Positions 23,442 through 35,683 of a stretch of 64,000 bases of DNA are shown here, in pieces. Source of the stretch: Endomychus coccineus (Eukaryota; Arthropoda; Insecta; Coleoptera; Endomychidae); NCBI GenBank assembly GCA_958510875.1, contig OY294067.1, positions 137,919,726-137,983,725 of the forward strand, read 5' to 3'. Within the stretch, counting starts at the first letter, position 1. Every line of letters starts with the position of its first letter. Below the pieces are notes generated by a model that saw nothing but the letters and a program-made list of their open reading frames with translations, had not been told where the DNA came from and ran no database searches. Made by a program: the position numbers and the translations under genes.

Positions 23442-24540
23442 CAGTAAGTTAATAACACAAAGTATAGGTTATATGTTACTCCCCATATATTTATTGTGAA
23501 AGGAACTCATGAATTAATTGGATAGCTGTTGAGATGTTTTGCTAATTACTCCAGTTTCCTCCATGTGGATCTTTGTTACTTATTGTAACTCTCCTGTCAG
23601 TTCTATATTCAATGTTTTCTTGGATGCATTGCAAGGAAATATATTTGTGTGCACATTATTTACTCTAATGAATTCTCAAGATGCATGGGTAATGATAAAA
23701 TTATATTATGCGTAAAACGTGTTCACGTATGTCCGATGCATATTTATGGACTTATTCGCATACTTTGGATATGTGCCAAATTCGAAAATTACGACGCCTT
23801 ATATTGTAGGCAATTATAATATGTGGAGAAAGAGGAATTTTGTGAACCTAAATAGTTGCAAGTGGCAGAGCGGCAAACGTCATTACTTGTAAATGATTTG
23901 GAAGATCTTCCAGTTTTATCATTTCCCATCACTTCTGTCATATATTAACTTATTGGGCGATACATCTGATGAAATGATTGGTTAAACATCATTTCTTCTC
24001 GATTATCAGAAAAATGCTTCTAAATAAAAAATTATTAAGAAATATTCCAGACATACTGTCATATTACTTTTCGTGAATAAAGTCAATATTTTTATAAAAA
24101 TTGATTCCTGGTGTTTTCCAGAAGTTCAACGGATAAACTTTGGAGGAATTTCCATAAGATGTACGTATGGAACAAGCGTCATTGTTTTCTTACATATGTT
24201 TTCTATATAGGACATCCTAGAGAAGCACAGCTGGTGATAGGCATTGACAAAAAAATTAAGATTGTATAGCCATTCGGAAAAACATACACAAGTTTTTTTT
24301 CATATGAAATACCATCGCATGAGTCATGGAATCTGCTTTATTTTGAAAGTAGGAATGCTTCCATTGCCTAAATAATATACATGTAAGATACGAAAATAGA
24401 TGAAATCATTTTCTCTGCAAAAGAAAAAAGGTTAAAATAAGAATACAGTACCAAATATCAAAAAGTAGGTACTTTACAACTGCTAGCTTATAATTTATAT
24501 TCCAAACTATGTGTTGTAACAACATCATACGAATTCGAGT
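23442..24540. other. No gene seen
   Basis: AT-rich, no recognised feature. Confidence 0.6.
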
Positions 24541-26480
24541 CCTTTTACTTTAAATTATTAAGCACAGTTTCGGCCAAAACCAATAGAAATATTAAATCAA
24601 TCAACAATGAACTTCAACAATTGTTAACACACACGCCTAGAGAAGAAACAAAGAAAATAAACATTATTCACTGTAAAACCGATATTAAATTCAATGAAAC
24701 GGAAAAGAGTTTGTTAAATAAAGGTTTAAATTTTGCAATTGATTCTAAGAAATTACCTACCAGCGGAGGATTTAATTAATGATTTTTAAATTACGATTTG
24801 GTCTCAACTTTCAAGATGAAGCTTCCATTCGTAACAAAAGCAAGGTAATTCTTGGACATTCAGTAACTTCAACAATATCTGAGAATGATTGAAGGAAGAA
24901 GACTGATATTACTGGAAAGTATATAAGGGAAATTCCATTATAATTATAGGCAAAGAGGATTATTACAATTCGGTAAATACGTTATTGATGATGGTGCATA
25001 TGAACAGATTACCAGGAATCATTCTTCTAGATACTTTAAAGTAGTAAACCATTCATAAAATCGTGTACAGCTTTAATCTCCGGTAATTATAAAATACAAA
25101 CTAAGACTTTCGAATGCTAAGCTTCCTAAACTGTATTACTCACCTAAGATTCATGAAACGGGTAATTCCATGAGAACATTAATTGTCCTACGTATAGCAT
25201 AACAAAATGGTTAGATAAGGAATTTAGCAATTTTCAAGCCCCACCAAAGTTTGTTTGTGAAAAATTATTTGGAACTAATTGCAAAATTGAAAGATTTCAA
25301 ACTGGGACCTGATTATACTCTCATTTCATTTCATGCTGTTTCAACATTTACAAATACCCTGAGTCGATAAACATTCAGAAACAATGGCTTTCAATTATCT
25401 ATATTCCCGATACAAACTACACAGAATACGAGATCCCTACGTCTTTATGTATGGGCCAAAATTATTTCACTTTTAACAAAAACTACTATAAACAAACAAG
25501 CGAATGCGCAATGGGCAATTTACTCTTTCCTTTATTTGGCCAATATTTTTCTAAGCGAACTTGAAACCTCCTTAAAATCAAAATTAAATTAGGTTCTTAA
25601 AGTTTGGTATAGATAATTATGTTGATGATATTTTCGCGATTATGAGTAAGGTTTTGATTTACATGGCTTTTTGAACATGCTTAATAACCAATTTGATTCA
25701 CTGTCGAAATAGAACAGATAAGCACAGCTTCCTTTCCTTGATATTAACGTTATAACAGATGGTAATCACTTGGAATTCAACCTATGCAAATGACCCACTG
25801 AAACAAATAGAATATTCCGGTGGATCCAGCTAAACCATTTATTCATAAAATAGCTCCATTTAATAGTCCTGTTCATAGATTATTAAATGTCCCTTTCAGT
25901 CAGCAAAATTGTAACAACCAAGTTGGTAAACTTTAGCAAACAGCGTCGGACAATGGTTACCACAAATCTTTGACTAATAATTTAATTTCTAAACAAAAAA
26001 AGAAATTAGAACTCAACCAACTAACCAAATAGAGGCTCTTCCTACAAATAGTTCAACATAATTCAAAACTTTCAGGATCCTCCTTCAGTAATCAATAAAT
26101 TATTTGATTTATAAATTTGCAAAACAAACCTTTTATAGATGAAAGAACAAGCTAAAAAACCGTTTAGGCAACACCGACTTCGACAAATCCGGTATTTACA
26201 AAAGCGATTGTTAATCAACTTCAAAATGCTATGTAGGTCAAACTAAAAGGAACATTTTCACTCGGCTAAAGAACGTTGTGCACATACAAAGAAAAATGAT
26301 TCTGGAAAAACAGCGTTAGCCGAACATACTTTAAATTCAGCTGAGGGTAACTCATTGTTTGCATTGTTATCACCAAATAGTATTTAGATAGGCACATTTT
26401 GATTTCTTATTTGGTTTACTCTGATGATGGCTACTTGGTAGTCGAAAGGTACTTTAAGAGTATTTTTAGTAGATAAACTT
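24541..26480 (+). mobile_element. Penelope-like element (PLE 1), degraded
   Basis: Reading across stops, the + strand gives a Penelope-type reverse transcriptase. It contains LLNKGLNFAIDSKKLPT near 24715, LYYSPKIHETGNSMR near 25130-25170 (the P-K-I-H box), TLISFHAVSTFTN near 25320, NYVDDIFAI at 25615-25641 (catalytic box) and LPFLDINVITDGNHLEFNL near 25730-25785. A GIY-YIG endonuclease remnant follows (CYVGQTKRNIFTRLKERC near 26230-26280, then KTALAEHTLNS). A hammerhead-like motif follows the coding part. Penelope elements prime reverse transcription with the GIY-YIG nuclease. At least a dozen stops make this copy dead. Confidence 0.92.
26411..26475 (+). ncRNA. Hammerhead-ribozyme-like motif in PLE 1
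   Basis: CTGATGA (26421-26427) is followed by one extra T, a stem II (GGCTAC, loop TTG, GTAGTC) and GAAA (26444-26447). A possible stem III pairs AGGTAC with GTATTT (about 26461-26466). A possible stem I pairs TACT just upstream with AGTA downstream. This is the order of a type I hammerhead, and hammerheads are known in the terminal repeats of Penelope-like elements. The extra base between the core A9 and stem II is not canonical, so self-cleavage is uncertain. Confidence 0.55.
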
Positions 26481-26774
26481 GATTTATTCTTATTCATAGT
26501 AAATAATAGGTATTAGTATATGTCATCCGAATTGAAACCAGTAACATTACGTGCACTTTCCATGTCAAAAGTTTCTCCCCCTAAATTCTGTTTGAATCCA
26601 TAGTCAATTATACAACGCAACGATTAGCGTATCCCGTTTAAAGTTTTCTGCTCCATCTAGCGAAATTGGAGCTGTATATTTATCTAAAAATTTTTCATTC
26701 GTACATCTTTTTTTCGCTATATCCTTTTTCCAAACTAGTACTTAGTTTTTTGGCTACTATTCGAAAGCTCCCAG
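26481..26774. other. No gene seen
   Basis: Short spacer between PLE 1 and the hAT fragment. Confidence 0.5.
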
Positions 26775-27041
26775 CTATGGGCAGACACAGAAAAGTAGCA
26801 CTTCTCCAATAAAGTTCGCAATTTGAGATGCAATTTCAACTGGATTTAGATAATGCGATGATTGATAAACGGCCCATTTTTTTTTGTGTTGTGCTTGCAC
26901 TCCATTGTATTTGCCGATCATATTTGCAGCGTTGTCAAAACACTGTCCGCGTTTGTCAAAGCAGTGCTCTCCGATTGTGTGAGATTGTGCGGGACCATGG
27001 CGAAATCCCCTCTCATTACATAGTAAAACTATCTTGTACAC
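26775..27041 (-). pseudogene. hAT-type transposase fragment (DUF4371-like)
   Basis: The minus frame includes RGQCFDNAANMIGKYNGVQA, which matches the strongly conserved R-G-Q-x-Y-D-N-A-A-N-M-x-G-x-Y-N-G segment of hAT-family transposase-like proteins. A short C-terminal stretch (SHYLNPVE, then FIGEVLLFC) follows. In the family the segment lies in the RNase H-like catalytic fold. The intervening stretch is frame-disturbed, and the rest of the protein and any terminal repeats are missing. Confidence 0.75.
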
Positions 27042-28351
27042 TTGATTCTATTGATCGATACCATATGAAATTGATATTGTGAATTATCAACAATTACTCT
27101 TGAAGATCTTCATTTGGTACATTTTTCATCAAAAATACTAAAGTAGGGCTGGATATTCTAATAACCAGACAGAATGCGAATGTCGATTCAAACAGTTAGA
27201 AGAGAAACTGTTCTGCAGTAAATTTTTAATAGATAGAAGCAACTTCATATACATTCCTATCTAAACTTAACTCTTAAGAAATGAAACAACACAAAAAAAT
27301 TGTAGATTTAAAATTAATAATCTATGTCAAAACCAAAAACTGTTGTATATTAATCGGTGTTGCCAAAACATAATTCCAGGTACAGCGTCACCACACTGGT
27401 GAATATGCGAAGTTTTACTTATATTTCGCCTCACATCGGGAATCAAACAATCCAACGATTCTCTTTCGTCTCTACCAATACAAATAGCTATTCCACGACC
27501 GTAATGTCAAATCATAATCCCAATATTCTTATCTATTCTTACTTATTTTGTTTTACTATCGTGTTTTACAAGGATGGATATGAAGATTTGTTATCATTGT
27601 ACATTATTAATTATCACTGATCCATAGTTGTGAAGGTGTATGAACTTTCCCATTGCTCTATCAGTTAAATATAAGTAGCAACATTGGAAAGTGTATTATG
27701 CCGAGTACAATTTTGTTTCACGGACACGTTTCACGGCATTAGATCGCAGGTTATGCGCCTGTTAGAATACATAGGGCTATTCCCAAAGGGCGCGACTAAA
27801 CCATTCAAGAGTCGATGGGGATGACTAGACATGACTTTAAAGTTGGCTCCTGAAGCGTGACCAGGGTACGACGCGAGGTCAATTCTTGGCGTAGGTCACG
27901 CACGCTTTGCTCGCCCTTGAACTAACAAAATACCCAGCTTGCCAATTGCGAATTCAAATGGAATCTCTGTGCAACGTTATTACTCATTCAATGCTCATTA
28001 TATGCTGTTCGCAAAGTTAAGTTTATATTATTTATAAATTTATTTACGTATGTAACACGCTCTCAGAATATTCAAGTAGTTGCTTATGTAACTTATACAT
28101 TTAAGAGGAAGAAATAGATGTACGACTCAACTATTTGCTCAGATTGAATATAAGTCGCTCTAGTCTATATCATTAAAGTTACGAGATCAGATCATTCTCA
28201 GAAGTCTTACCTTCATTTGGGAATTTGAATGTCAAATTGCTGAATGTTATTTGAACGGATAAGTTTCGATTTCATACATGATTATTACATTCAATCATGC
28301 ACATAAATATGTGTGGCGGCGATTCGAAATTGGAACCAGAGACAGGTAGAG
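27042..28351. other. No gene seen
   Basis: Non-coding. A somewhat less AT-rich patch lies at 27720-27950 with no domain or RNA structure that I recognise. Confidence 0.5.
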
Positions 28352-28552
28352 TTTGAGTGAGTGTGCGTGTTGGTGCGTGCGTGTTGGTGCGCGTGCATGT
28401 GGGGTGTGTAGGTTCGTGTGGGTACGTGTGCGTGCGTATGTGTGTGTATGTGCGTGTGCGCGCGTGTTGGTGCGTGTGGGTTCGTGTACGTGCATATGTA
28501 TGCTTGTGCGTGCGTATGTGTGCGTATGCGTGTGTGTGTATGTGTTTGCAGA
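28352..28552. repeat. GT-rich alternating purine-pyrimidine tract
   Basis: About 200 bases of irregular (GT)n with GC, GTTG and GTAT variants, almost entirely alternating purine and pyrimidine on the + strand. Such tracts can adopt left-handed Z-DNA under torsion. Apparent Cys/Val-rich frames here are products of the repeat. Confidence 0.95.
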
Positions 28553-30045
28553 TCGCGTGGGAAAATGAAAATATAAACTGTGTTGTTTTAGGGCCCTATT
28601 TCAAATGGTATTTCTGACATCCATCTTCAATTTTCCAAATGGAATTAAGGTATTTTATTGAACCATAAGGACAACAGATTTTCTGGTAATAAATATGCAT
28701 TACACTTCACAAGTGTGCGAAATGCTCATTTTAAGATTCATCGATGTGAAGTCACAGTCTATTTTATGCGATTACTCTGGAAATGTTTAATAGTTCATGT
28801 AACAGCAAGTGTCTGTGCAAAACAGGTTCTATTATACTGTGAATAATTTCGAATATCAACCCACCAGCAGAAGTGAAATACATTTTGTGGAGAATTTGGA
28901 TAAAATTTCAATGTAACATAGAGTATAATATAACGTCTTTCATTAGTGGTTATTTTGATGACAAAAGTGAGGGAAGTCACAGAATCAATGGATCACACCT
29001 TTTTTCATTCATTGATAAATACTAGATTCTGAATTAAAACATATTTCTTGGGTAATACAATCGGTAACTCTATAATGAATTTCAAAGTATATTAATAAAG
29101 TATTCGACGAGATTATAATTAATACAATAATATCTGTTCTGTAATTCGAAGAATATCACTCTTATCGTATCGCCGAAATGGTATGTCTTGTGTACACAAA
29201 AAATGTAGACATAGATCAAACATAGATTCCCCGATTTTCCCGAAAACTACAATTCAAATTTTCAACATGTCGTACGATATCTACATTGTCATGGCATAGA
29301 ATGAAGGAATGATTTGAAGACTCATCTCAGCAGTATGCTTTGGACAAATACAACTGTGACCGCTCCTTGCTTGTCTTCAACTTTTTGTATTCAAACGTCA
29401 CTATATAAATCTAGCTCGAAGAACAATGCTCAGAAATGCTTCGTGACAACTAACTATCACTTTTATCATATGTGAAGATTATAGAACTTGTGATTCTCAA
29501 ATATATAACATCTTACTAGCTTTTGTTCGCGGGCTACTACCGCAGAAACAACTAATACATGTAGAAACAGGGCATCGGCTACGCCGCCGCTTTTTCACAC
29601 TTGATGCATATCAGCAGAAACCGCTGAAGGTGTGGAAAGACGTTGAATTATGCTCTACGTCATTTGAAATATTATTTCTATTGAAAGGGGTGTCTATGTT
29701 ATGAGGTGGACTGTCATGGACATTCTGTGACGGGTAACATATCAGCTGTCTGTCATGTAAACATCACCTTCTCTCTAGATTATGTGTGGTCAGGCAGTTT
29801 GAACTGTAATTTTGATACATCGATCTATGGAACTGTCTGTCGTGTGAATTGTTCTTGTTTATATGAGCTGTTATAAACTTAAAAAAATATATCGAATCCT
29901 TCTTACCCCCTTTGTGATTGAGTTTCCAAAAATCCGTTCTACGCCTGCTTTGTATAAGGAATCTGTCTGCCAAGTTTCAAGTCGTTCGGATTTTTCGGAT
30001 ATTCCCAGGTGAGGGAGTGAGTGAATGATTGGTATTTACCTTTTA
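28553..30045. other. No gene seen
   Basis: No convincing coding. Around 29940-29990 the wording CTGCCAAGTTTCAAGTCGTT resembles a dispersed-repeat boundary I have seen in insects, but no full element was identified. Confidence 0.4.
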
Positions 30046-30355
30046 TACAGGTTGGTTCCTAAATTTACACTTTTTTCAACTGTGTATAGGACTTAATGAA
30101 ATAAACAACATTCTCATATAACCCTAAATTGGTAAAGTTACCCTCCTGTTATTTCAAAAAACGTCCAATATTGTCATGTCTGAAAATTCTGTTCAAACTT
30201 GTGACCACTGTTTCCTGGCGGCGCGTAGTAAGGGAATCAGCCATAGGTACATAGAGCTTTAGATTTTCGAATATTTTGTGAAAGCTATGCCTCGCTTATT
30301 TTTGAGTTATATGAAAATGTTGAACCAATAGTATCAACTTAGGAATCATCCTGTA
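30046..30355. mobile_element. MITE flanked by TA (Tc1/mariner-type footprint)
   Basis: The left end TA-CAGGTTGGTTCCTAA and the right end in reverse complement TA-CAGGATGATTCCTAA form imperfect terminal inverted repeats of about 19 bases. A TA dinucleotide sits at each edge, as expected of the Tc1/mariner superfamily. The 310-bp interior has no coding frame, so it is non-autonomous. Confidence 0.8.
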
Positions 30356-33300
30356 TATATAGATACGGTATGTGAATACTTAATCATAATTATGTCTACC
30401 GGTTGCCAAAGTTAGAACTGTTCAATTTAATTATTTTTTATTGTGAATTGATAAGAATTATTTGGATGTGATGAAGTTATTATTCTAATACCGATAACTA
30501 CACTGAGCATGGTATCAAAATGAAAGTTATCTATCAACGGGAAGTTCAATAAACTAGTTGTAATTTGGGATTTGAAACTGAACCAAGCTTTGGTTGATTT
30601 TAATTGTACATAATCAACTGGAAACCGGATTCAATTAGATGTAATCTTTATGGCTGAAATTGCAGTTGCTTTCCTATAATTAGGCTTTATAAAATAATTA
30701 GACATGTTTGGAGTTCCGCTAAAATAATTAAATAGCCAGGTAGTCGATTGACAGGTACATTTACATAAACGATTGTAGAATTGTCACAATGCATGCAAAC
30801 ATTTCTCCTACATTATTCACGCTTCAAATAACAAACGGGCGCAATGTTAATTTCAATACACTATATATTCAACACTTTTAAAGATGGATAATAATGCTGA
30901 AGATTTGAAGTTAGAGAAAACCTAATGGGTAAATTTCTTAGAATTTCGTTTATTCTTCTTTACAACCATTTGAAATCGAAATATAAATATAAATTAAGAA
31001 TAAAATACAAATTTTCATATCAATAACAATATATTGTCAATAATAGTTCTACCACGGTGGCTTCCTCAGAATGAGTTATCAAGCAACATAGTTGTTAATG
31101 TTCTTCGAAATACTCCAGAAGTCACTGCATAACAAAGATGTTTTGCTTAAGTGGATGCAGAGAATAATCCAATATAAAATTTAATTTACCATGATTTCAC
31201 GAAATCAAATACTCAGAACTCTATTCATTCGGCTTCGTTACGCGTTGTTATATTCAGTCATAACATAATGAGACATACATACTTACATCAAATCAGTATC
31301 ATATTCATTAATGTAGTTTGTTTTCAGATCAAGTCATTATGGTTTGATATGTTCACTTAGATGTTTGGTTTAATACATTAAATAAATGCATCAGTATTAA
31401 ACGAGCAAAAAAAGATCGAAGATTTTTTGTAGAAACCATCTTTAGTTCGCTATCTTTTCAGGAAGCCAAAATTAATATCATGTTCCACATTTTGACGTAT
31501 ATTGAGAATGAAGTACTACTGAGAGGTTTTGCTTTGTCTAGAAGAACATTCACTCGAATGCAGTGAGACAGGTCAAATTCATACTAATTCTAGGTGAAGT
31601 ACTTCAAACTCAAATGATGAAGCTGCGTTTTCGCAATTTTGTAGTAGGAATACTGAAATTGTTTCTCTTTCGGATGATATCTCGTTGAACTTTCGGTTAA
31701 TGAAATGTTGAATTGACTGATATAGTTTGATATGCTCCATGGAAACAATAAAATTGATTCTAAGGTATGAGCTTGTTAGTATTATAACAAAATGGATAAA
31801 AAGTAAATCTCCCCTTACAATGTGCGCTAATTGAAAGAATTGATAGATCGGAAATACCATTATCGTAGAAAATATCGTTGAAAAATTAAGTGATATAAAA
31901 AGATATTATAATATGTCGTGAGTAGCTATCATCTATTTTAATTGATTGCCACTAATGTGGAGTTAATAAGGGTAGTTACTTATGGAAGAATGGAGGTGTG
32001 GCAAGTCCCAACGCGAATGTCAAGTGTCGTAGTCATGTTGTGACCTCATCCGTCATAGCGTATACTGACATCAACAACGATGCGATGTCCAGATAATCGA
32101 TAAAACCTCATGTTTTTACTAAGCTTTTGCACTAATGATTCTTGTCAAGACCTTTATGGTCTTTTAAAGAAATCCTACGTCTCTCCATTCAAAGAAAATA
32201 AACCTTGACGATGAAAGACATATCTTGGATCAACTAGAGTACCACACTAACATATTTCACATTTCACTTGAGGGTATTACACTTGCAACAAAGAATAAAC
32301 GTAGATTTTATTCCATCATAAAGATATGAATAATGCTATAATATGAATATCTGAAACTTGAAATGTTTCAGATTCTTAGGAACCATATGTTTGATCCGAA
32401 TATAATTGTTTTTACTCGATAACGTGACTGTTTTTATATAACAAATTTTAAATTCATCCATCAGTAGTATTGAATTCTTGCTGAATCAAAATGATTAAAG
32501 GATTCTATAAGCTGCTTGAATTTGTTTTTTGTTTTAAAGTAGGAGACAGGTCAGTTTGCTTTTCCTATTTATTCGAAGTTCGTTCGGAGTGCATTTCATC
32601 ATTATAGATTCCTTTTCCTAAAATTGTCTATTTTTGCAGTGAATTGTGCTCTTGCCTGAAGGTATGAATTAATTTGAAAAAACAGTCATAACGGGTGTCT
32701 CTCGACATATTGACCCTCAAATATCTTGAAAACTGTACAAATGACAAATATTGGATTTGTCAGGTATGAACTGTCAAAACTGATGCTTGCATTTACTATA
32801 AAAACCCTTTTGCTCTTTGCATTTGCGCTCACGTGACATTTCAAATTAGATAACCTGTACATTATCACGTTGTTGGGTAGATATGGTAGGATATGATCAG
32901 TTACCCAAGTCGGTAATCAATTGTTGCTTTGTGTCTATGTACCTAAGTTTATGCGAGCAAAGGAGTTGTTATAACCTTGTTACTGAGGCATTGTGGCATT
33001 TGAGATGATGGCTGCTTCCTTATTTTTAAATTATAGGCTACATCATCTTCTAAGTTTAGTTCCTTGGGGGGCTTCAGGTTCATTTCACTTATTTCTTCAT
33101 TTCACTTTGAACACAATATTTCTTGTTGTCTGCAATATTATTTCCACAGCGCCATGGCATGAAAATGTACACCATTATTTATAACAATAGTTGAAGATTA
33201 ATTAATAGTTGTATATTCGCACAATCCTAATTTTCAGATATGTACATGTTCTGAAGCCTAAGACCTAACCTCATTATCAAGTCTTGGTGATAAATTCATT

Positions 33301-33811
33301 AATATATCAATTATAATTTGTGTTTAAAATTGTTTATAATATATTATGTTTATTTGTTAAAAATTATTGAAATATCTTTTTTTTTTAAATATTGAAACTT
33401 ATGTTAAATTGTTAAAAAAATAATTTAAATTAAATTGAACAAAACAAATTTGATAGTTCCAGGAATTATAAAAATAAAGTGCTCACATTCATTTAAGAAA
33501 TATTTGCAATTACAATTAGATCTGTATATAGAGGTTTTGTTACATTTTATATTCAATGTTTCTATTTCGTAATCCAAGACGCTACAAATAGGAATTATTA
33601 CAGTATATATCATAGCTTAGTATTGATTGACAACCGAGAGAAGAATTGAAAAAGATTATGAAAAAACTCGTAAAACCTTTTTATTTATGTACATATGAAT
33701 TACATTACAAAAAGGAGACAAGTGACGGCCGTTGGTTTATTCAAGTTTTATAATAAAATCGATTAGGGAAATGGTAGTATGATAAGAAGAACTCTATGAA
33801 ACTTGACGGTT
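30356..33811. other. Long stretch without a supported gene
   Basis: About 3.5 kb of AT-rich sequence. A small + frame at 32993-33184 (WGASGSFHLFLHFTLNTIFL) is hydrophobic, but I do not recognise it. No RNA gene seen. Confidence 0.5.
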
Positions 33812-34036
33812 TTTAACTTGTTGTTACAACTATAAACGGGATGTATTCCAAATTTAGAAAACAAATTATGAAATTTATCAATTATTGGTTGCGTTCCAAT
33901 TTCCCCTTATGTTTAGAAATTAAATTATTGAACAAAGATTTGTCGTAGCCATTGTACAACGCTGATTGCTGAAATTCTTCAGCCCGTTGTTATAATTTTG
34001 CTGCCTCAAAGAGACGTTCAATAATCTATGAACAAG
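33812..34036 (-). pseudogene. Penelope-like element fragment, minus strand
   Basis: Read on the minus strand, the block gives VHRLLNVSLRQQNYNNGLKN-like sequence, then FSNQR and, near 33870, FGIHPVYSCNNKLK. This corresponds to the linker after the Penelope reverse transcriptase, the same region as + strand PLE 2 at 34250-34500. It is broken and lies head-to-head with PLE 2. Confidence 0.75.
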
Positions 34037-34940
34037 ACTATTTTTTAATTTACGTGGCTTTTTGGACAGCTTAATAGCTAAGTTGATTCACAGAAATACA
34101 CTGTAGAAATAGAAACCGATAAGCAGCTTTGTTTCCTTGATATTAACATTATGAAAGATGGTAATCACTCTAATTTCGACATATACAGAAAACCCAATCA
34201 AACCAATAGGTATACTCCTGCGGATTCAGTTACACCATATAATTATGAAATAGTTAATAGATTATTGAACTTCCCTTTGAGCCAGCAAAATCATAACAAT
34301 GAAGTTGAGGTTCGGACAATCTTTTGGGCAATAATTTAATTTTTAAACAGAAAAGGAAAAGGAAATTGGAACGCAACTAACTAACCAAATTAGAGCCACT
34401 ACCTTCAAATAGTTTAAAATTCAAAAGCTTCACTTATCATCCTTCAGTAATTAATAAACTCCATAACTTGTTTTCCAAATTTGCAATATAAGCCGTTTAT
34501 AGATATAAAAAAAAAGCCAACAAACCGTTTAGGCGACACCTTTGATAAAGTTCCTGACTTCGAGAAATCCGGAAGTTACAAATTCGATTGTGAGTCATGT
34601 TCAATATTCTATGTGGGTCAAACTAGCAGGAATATTTCAACTCGTTATGAAGAACATTATTCCCTGATGAAAATAATAGTGTAAAGTCAGTGTTAGCCGA
34701 ACATAGTTTAAATACAAGTCACACCATTTCTCAAGAAGGTTTATCACTTTTAAAACACAGAACGTACAAATATCTATGTAATATAAACCAAAAAGCAATA
34801 CATTATATTCCGAATATCTCCAGCTGAGGGTAACCCATTATTTGCAGTATTAACCTCAAATAGTATTTGAACAGGTCCATTTTGCTTTCTTATTTATTTC
34901 ACTCTGATGATAGCTACTTGGTAGCTGAAAGGTCCTCAGT
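34037..34940 (+). mobile_element. Penelope-like element (PLE 2), 5'-truncated
   Basis: The + strand begins within the reverse transcriptase thumb (LCFLDINIMKDGNHSNFDIY near 34128-34190), then YRKPNQTNRYTPADSVTPYN, then RLLNFPLSQQN. The linker and a nearly complete GIY-YIG start follow at 34481-34684: PDFEKSGSYKFDCESC, FYVGQTSRNISTRYEEH. Intact elements nick DNA with this domain. Everything before the thumb is missing, and the break point adjoins an inverted fragment of the same family. A hammerhead-like motif follows at 34914. Confidence 0.92.
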
Positions 34941-34965
34941 AACAGTATTTTTAGATACTTATTCC
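34905..34965 (+). ncRNA. Hammerhead-ribozyme-like motif in PLE 2
   Basis: CTGATGA (34914-34920), one extra T, a perfect six-pair stem II (AGCTAC, TTG, GTAGCT) and GAAA (34927-34930). Compared with PLE 1, stem II differs by compensating or wobble changes (GGCTAC/GTAGTC to AGCTAC/GTAGCT), which suggests past selection on the stem. Stem III is less clear than in PLE 1. Confidence 0.55.
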
Positions 34966-35683
34966 ATATATACAGTGTTATAGTGTATCCACAGTGAGAA
35001 CTCTTTTATAGCTCATCATGATAATGAAAATGTATCCAAGAATTTGACTTGACTAGAGAACCTGAAGATGAGACCTTGGTTTGACGTGCACTTGATTTAA
35101 CCACATGTGAAGTGATAGGAAGCGCAAGACATAATCAGCAATTGAGGAAGGTACACAATTCAATCGAGACAAATATACAACCAGCTGTAAAAGCGCTGAG
35201 CTCAACATCCTTAGCTCAAGGAATGTTCTAACTTGCAGAACCAAATTAAACAGTTATAGGAGTGCAGAACTGAATCCCACCACTTGATCTCGGGACATAT
35301 ACGAATTGATGAAAACTAGCCCACATGAGAGCTGAAACGAGTCTGATAAGAGCGGAACTCTTCGGATGTATAGCAACCAGTTCAAGATCCTTCCAGATAA
35401 ATCTAGGAAAAGGTCTTTTTGGAAAGTAAAGAGGAAGCAGAAATGAACAAACAATACCATAGATCAAATTACACCATTGAATCGACATCATAGATGAAAT
35501 GGCGTCATTGAATCCGGTACAAATTTTATTATTTGAAAAAAATCTAAAACTCATCGGCGTGAGAATATAAAACATTACCGAGGAAAAGATATAATAGTCT
35601 TTTGAGGACGCGTTAGAAACAACGTCCCTAATCTAATATAATCTAATGTATTCTGTTGTTTTTATTCAATTACTTATCTCATA
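34966..35683. other. No gene supported
   Basis: Two adjacent minus frames (35246-35575 and 35053-35244) have no recognisable domain. They may be the shadow of an unknown retroelement: the string AATCTAATATAATCTAATG near 35628 looks like a retroposon tail. Confidence 0.4.

Noticed and set aside
28295..28617. Several overlapping Cys/Val- and His/Thr-rich frames
   Set aside because: Translations of the GT-rich repeat in different frames.
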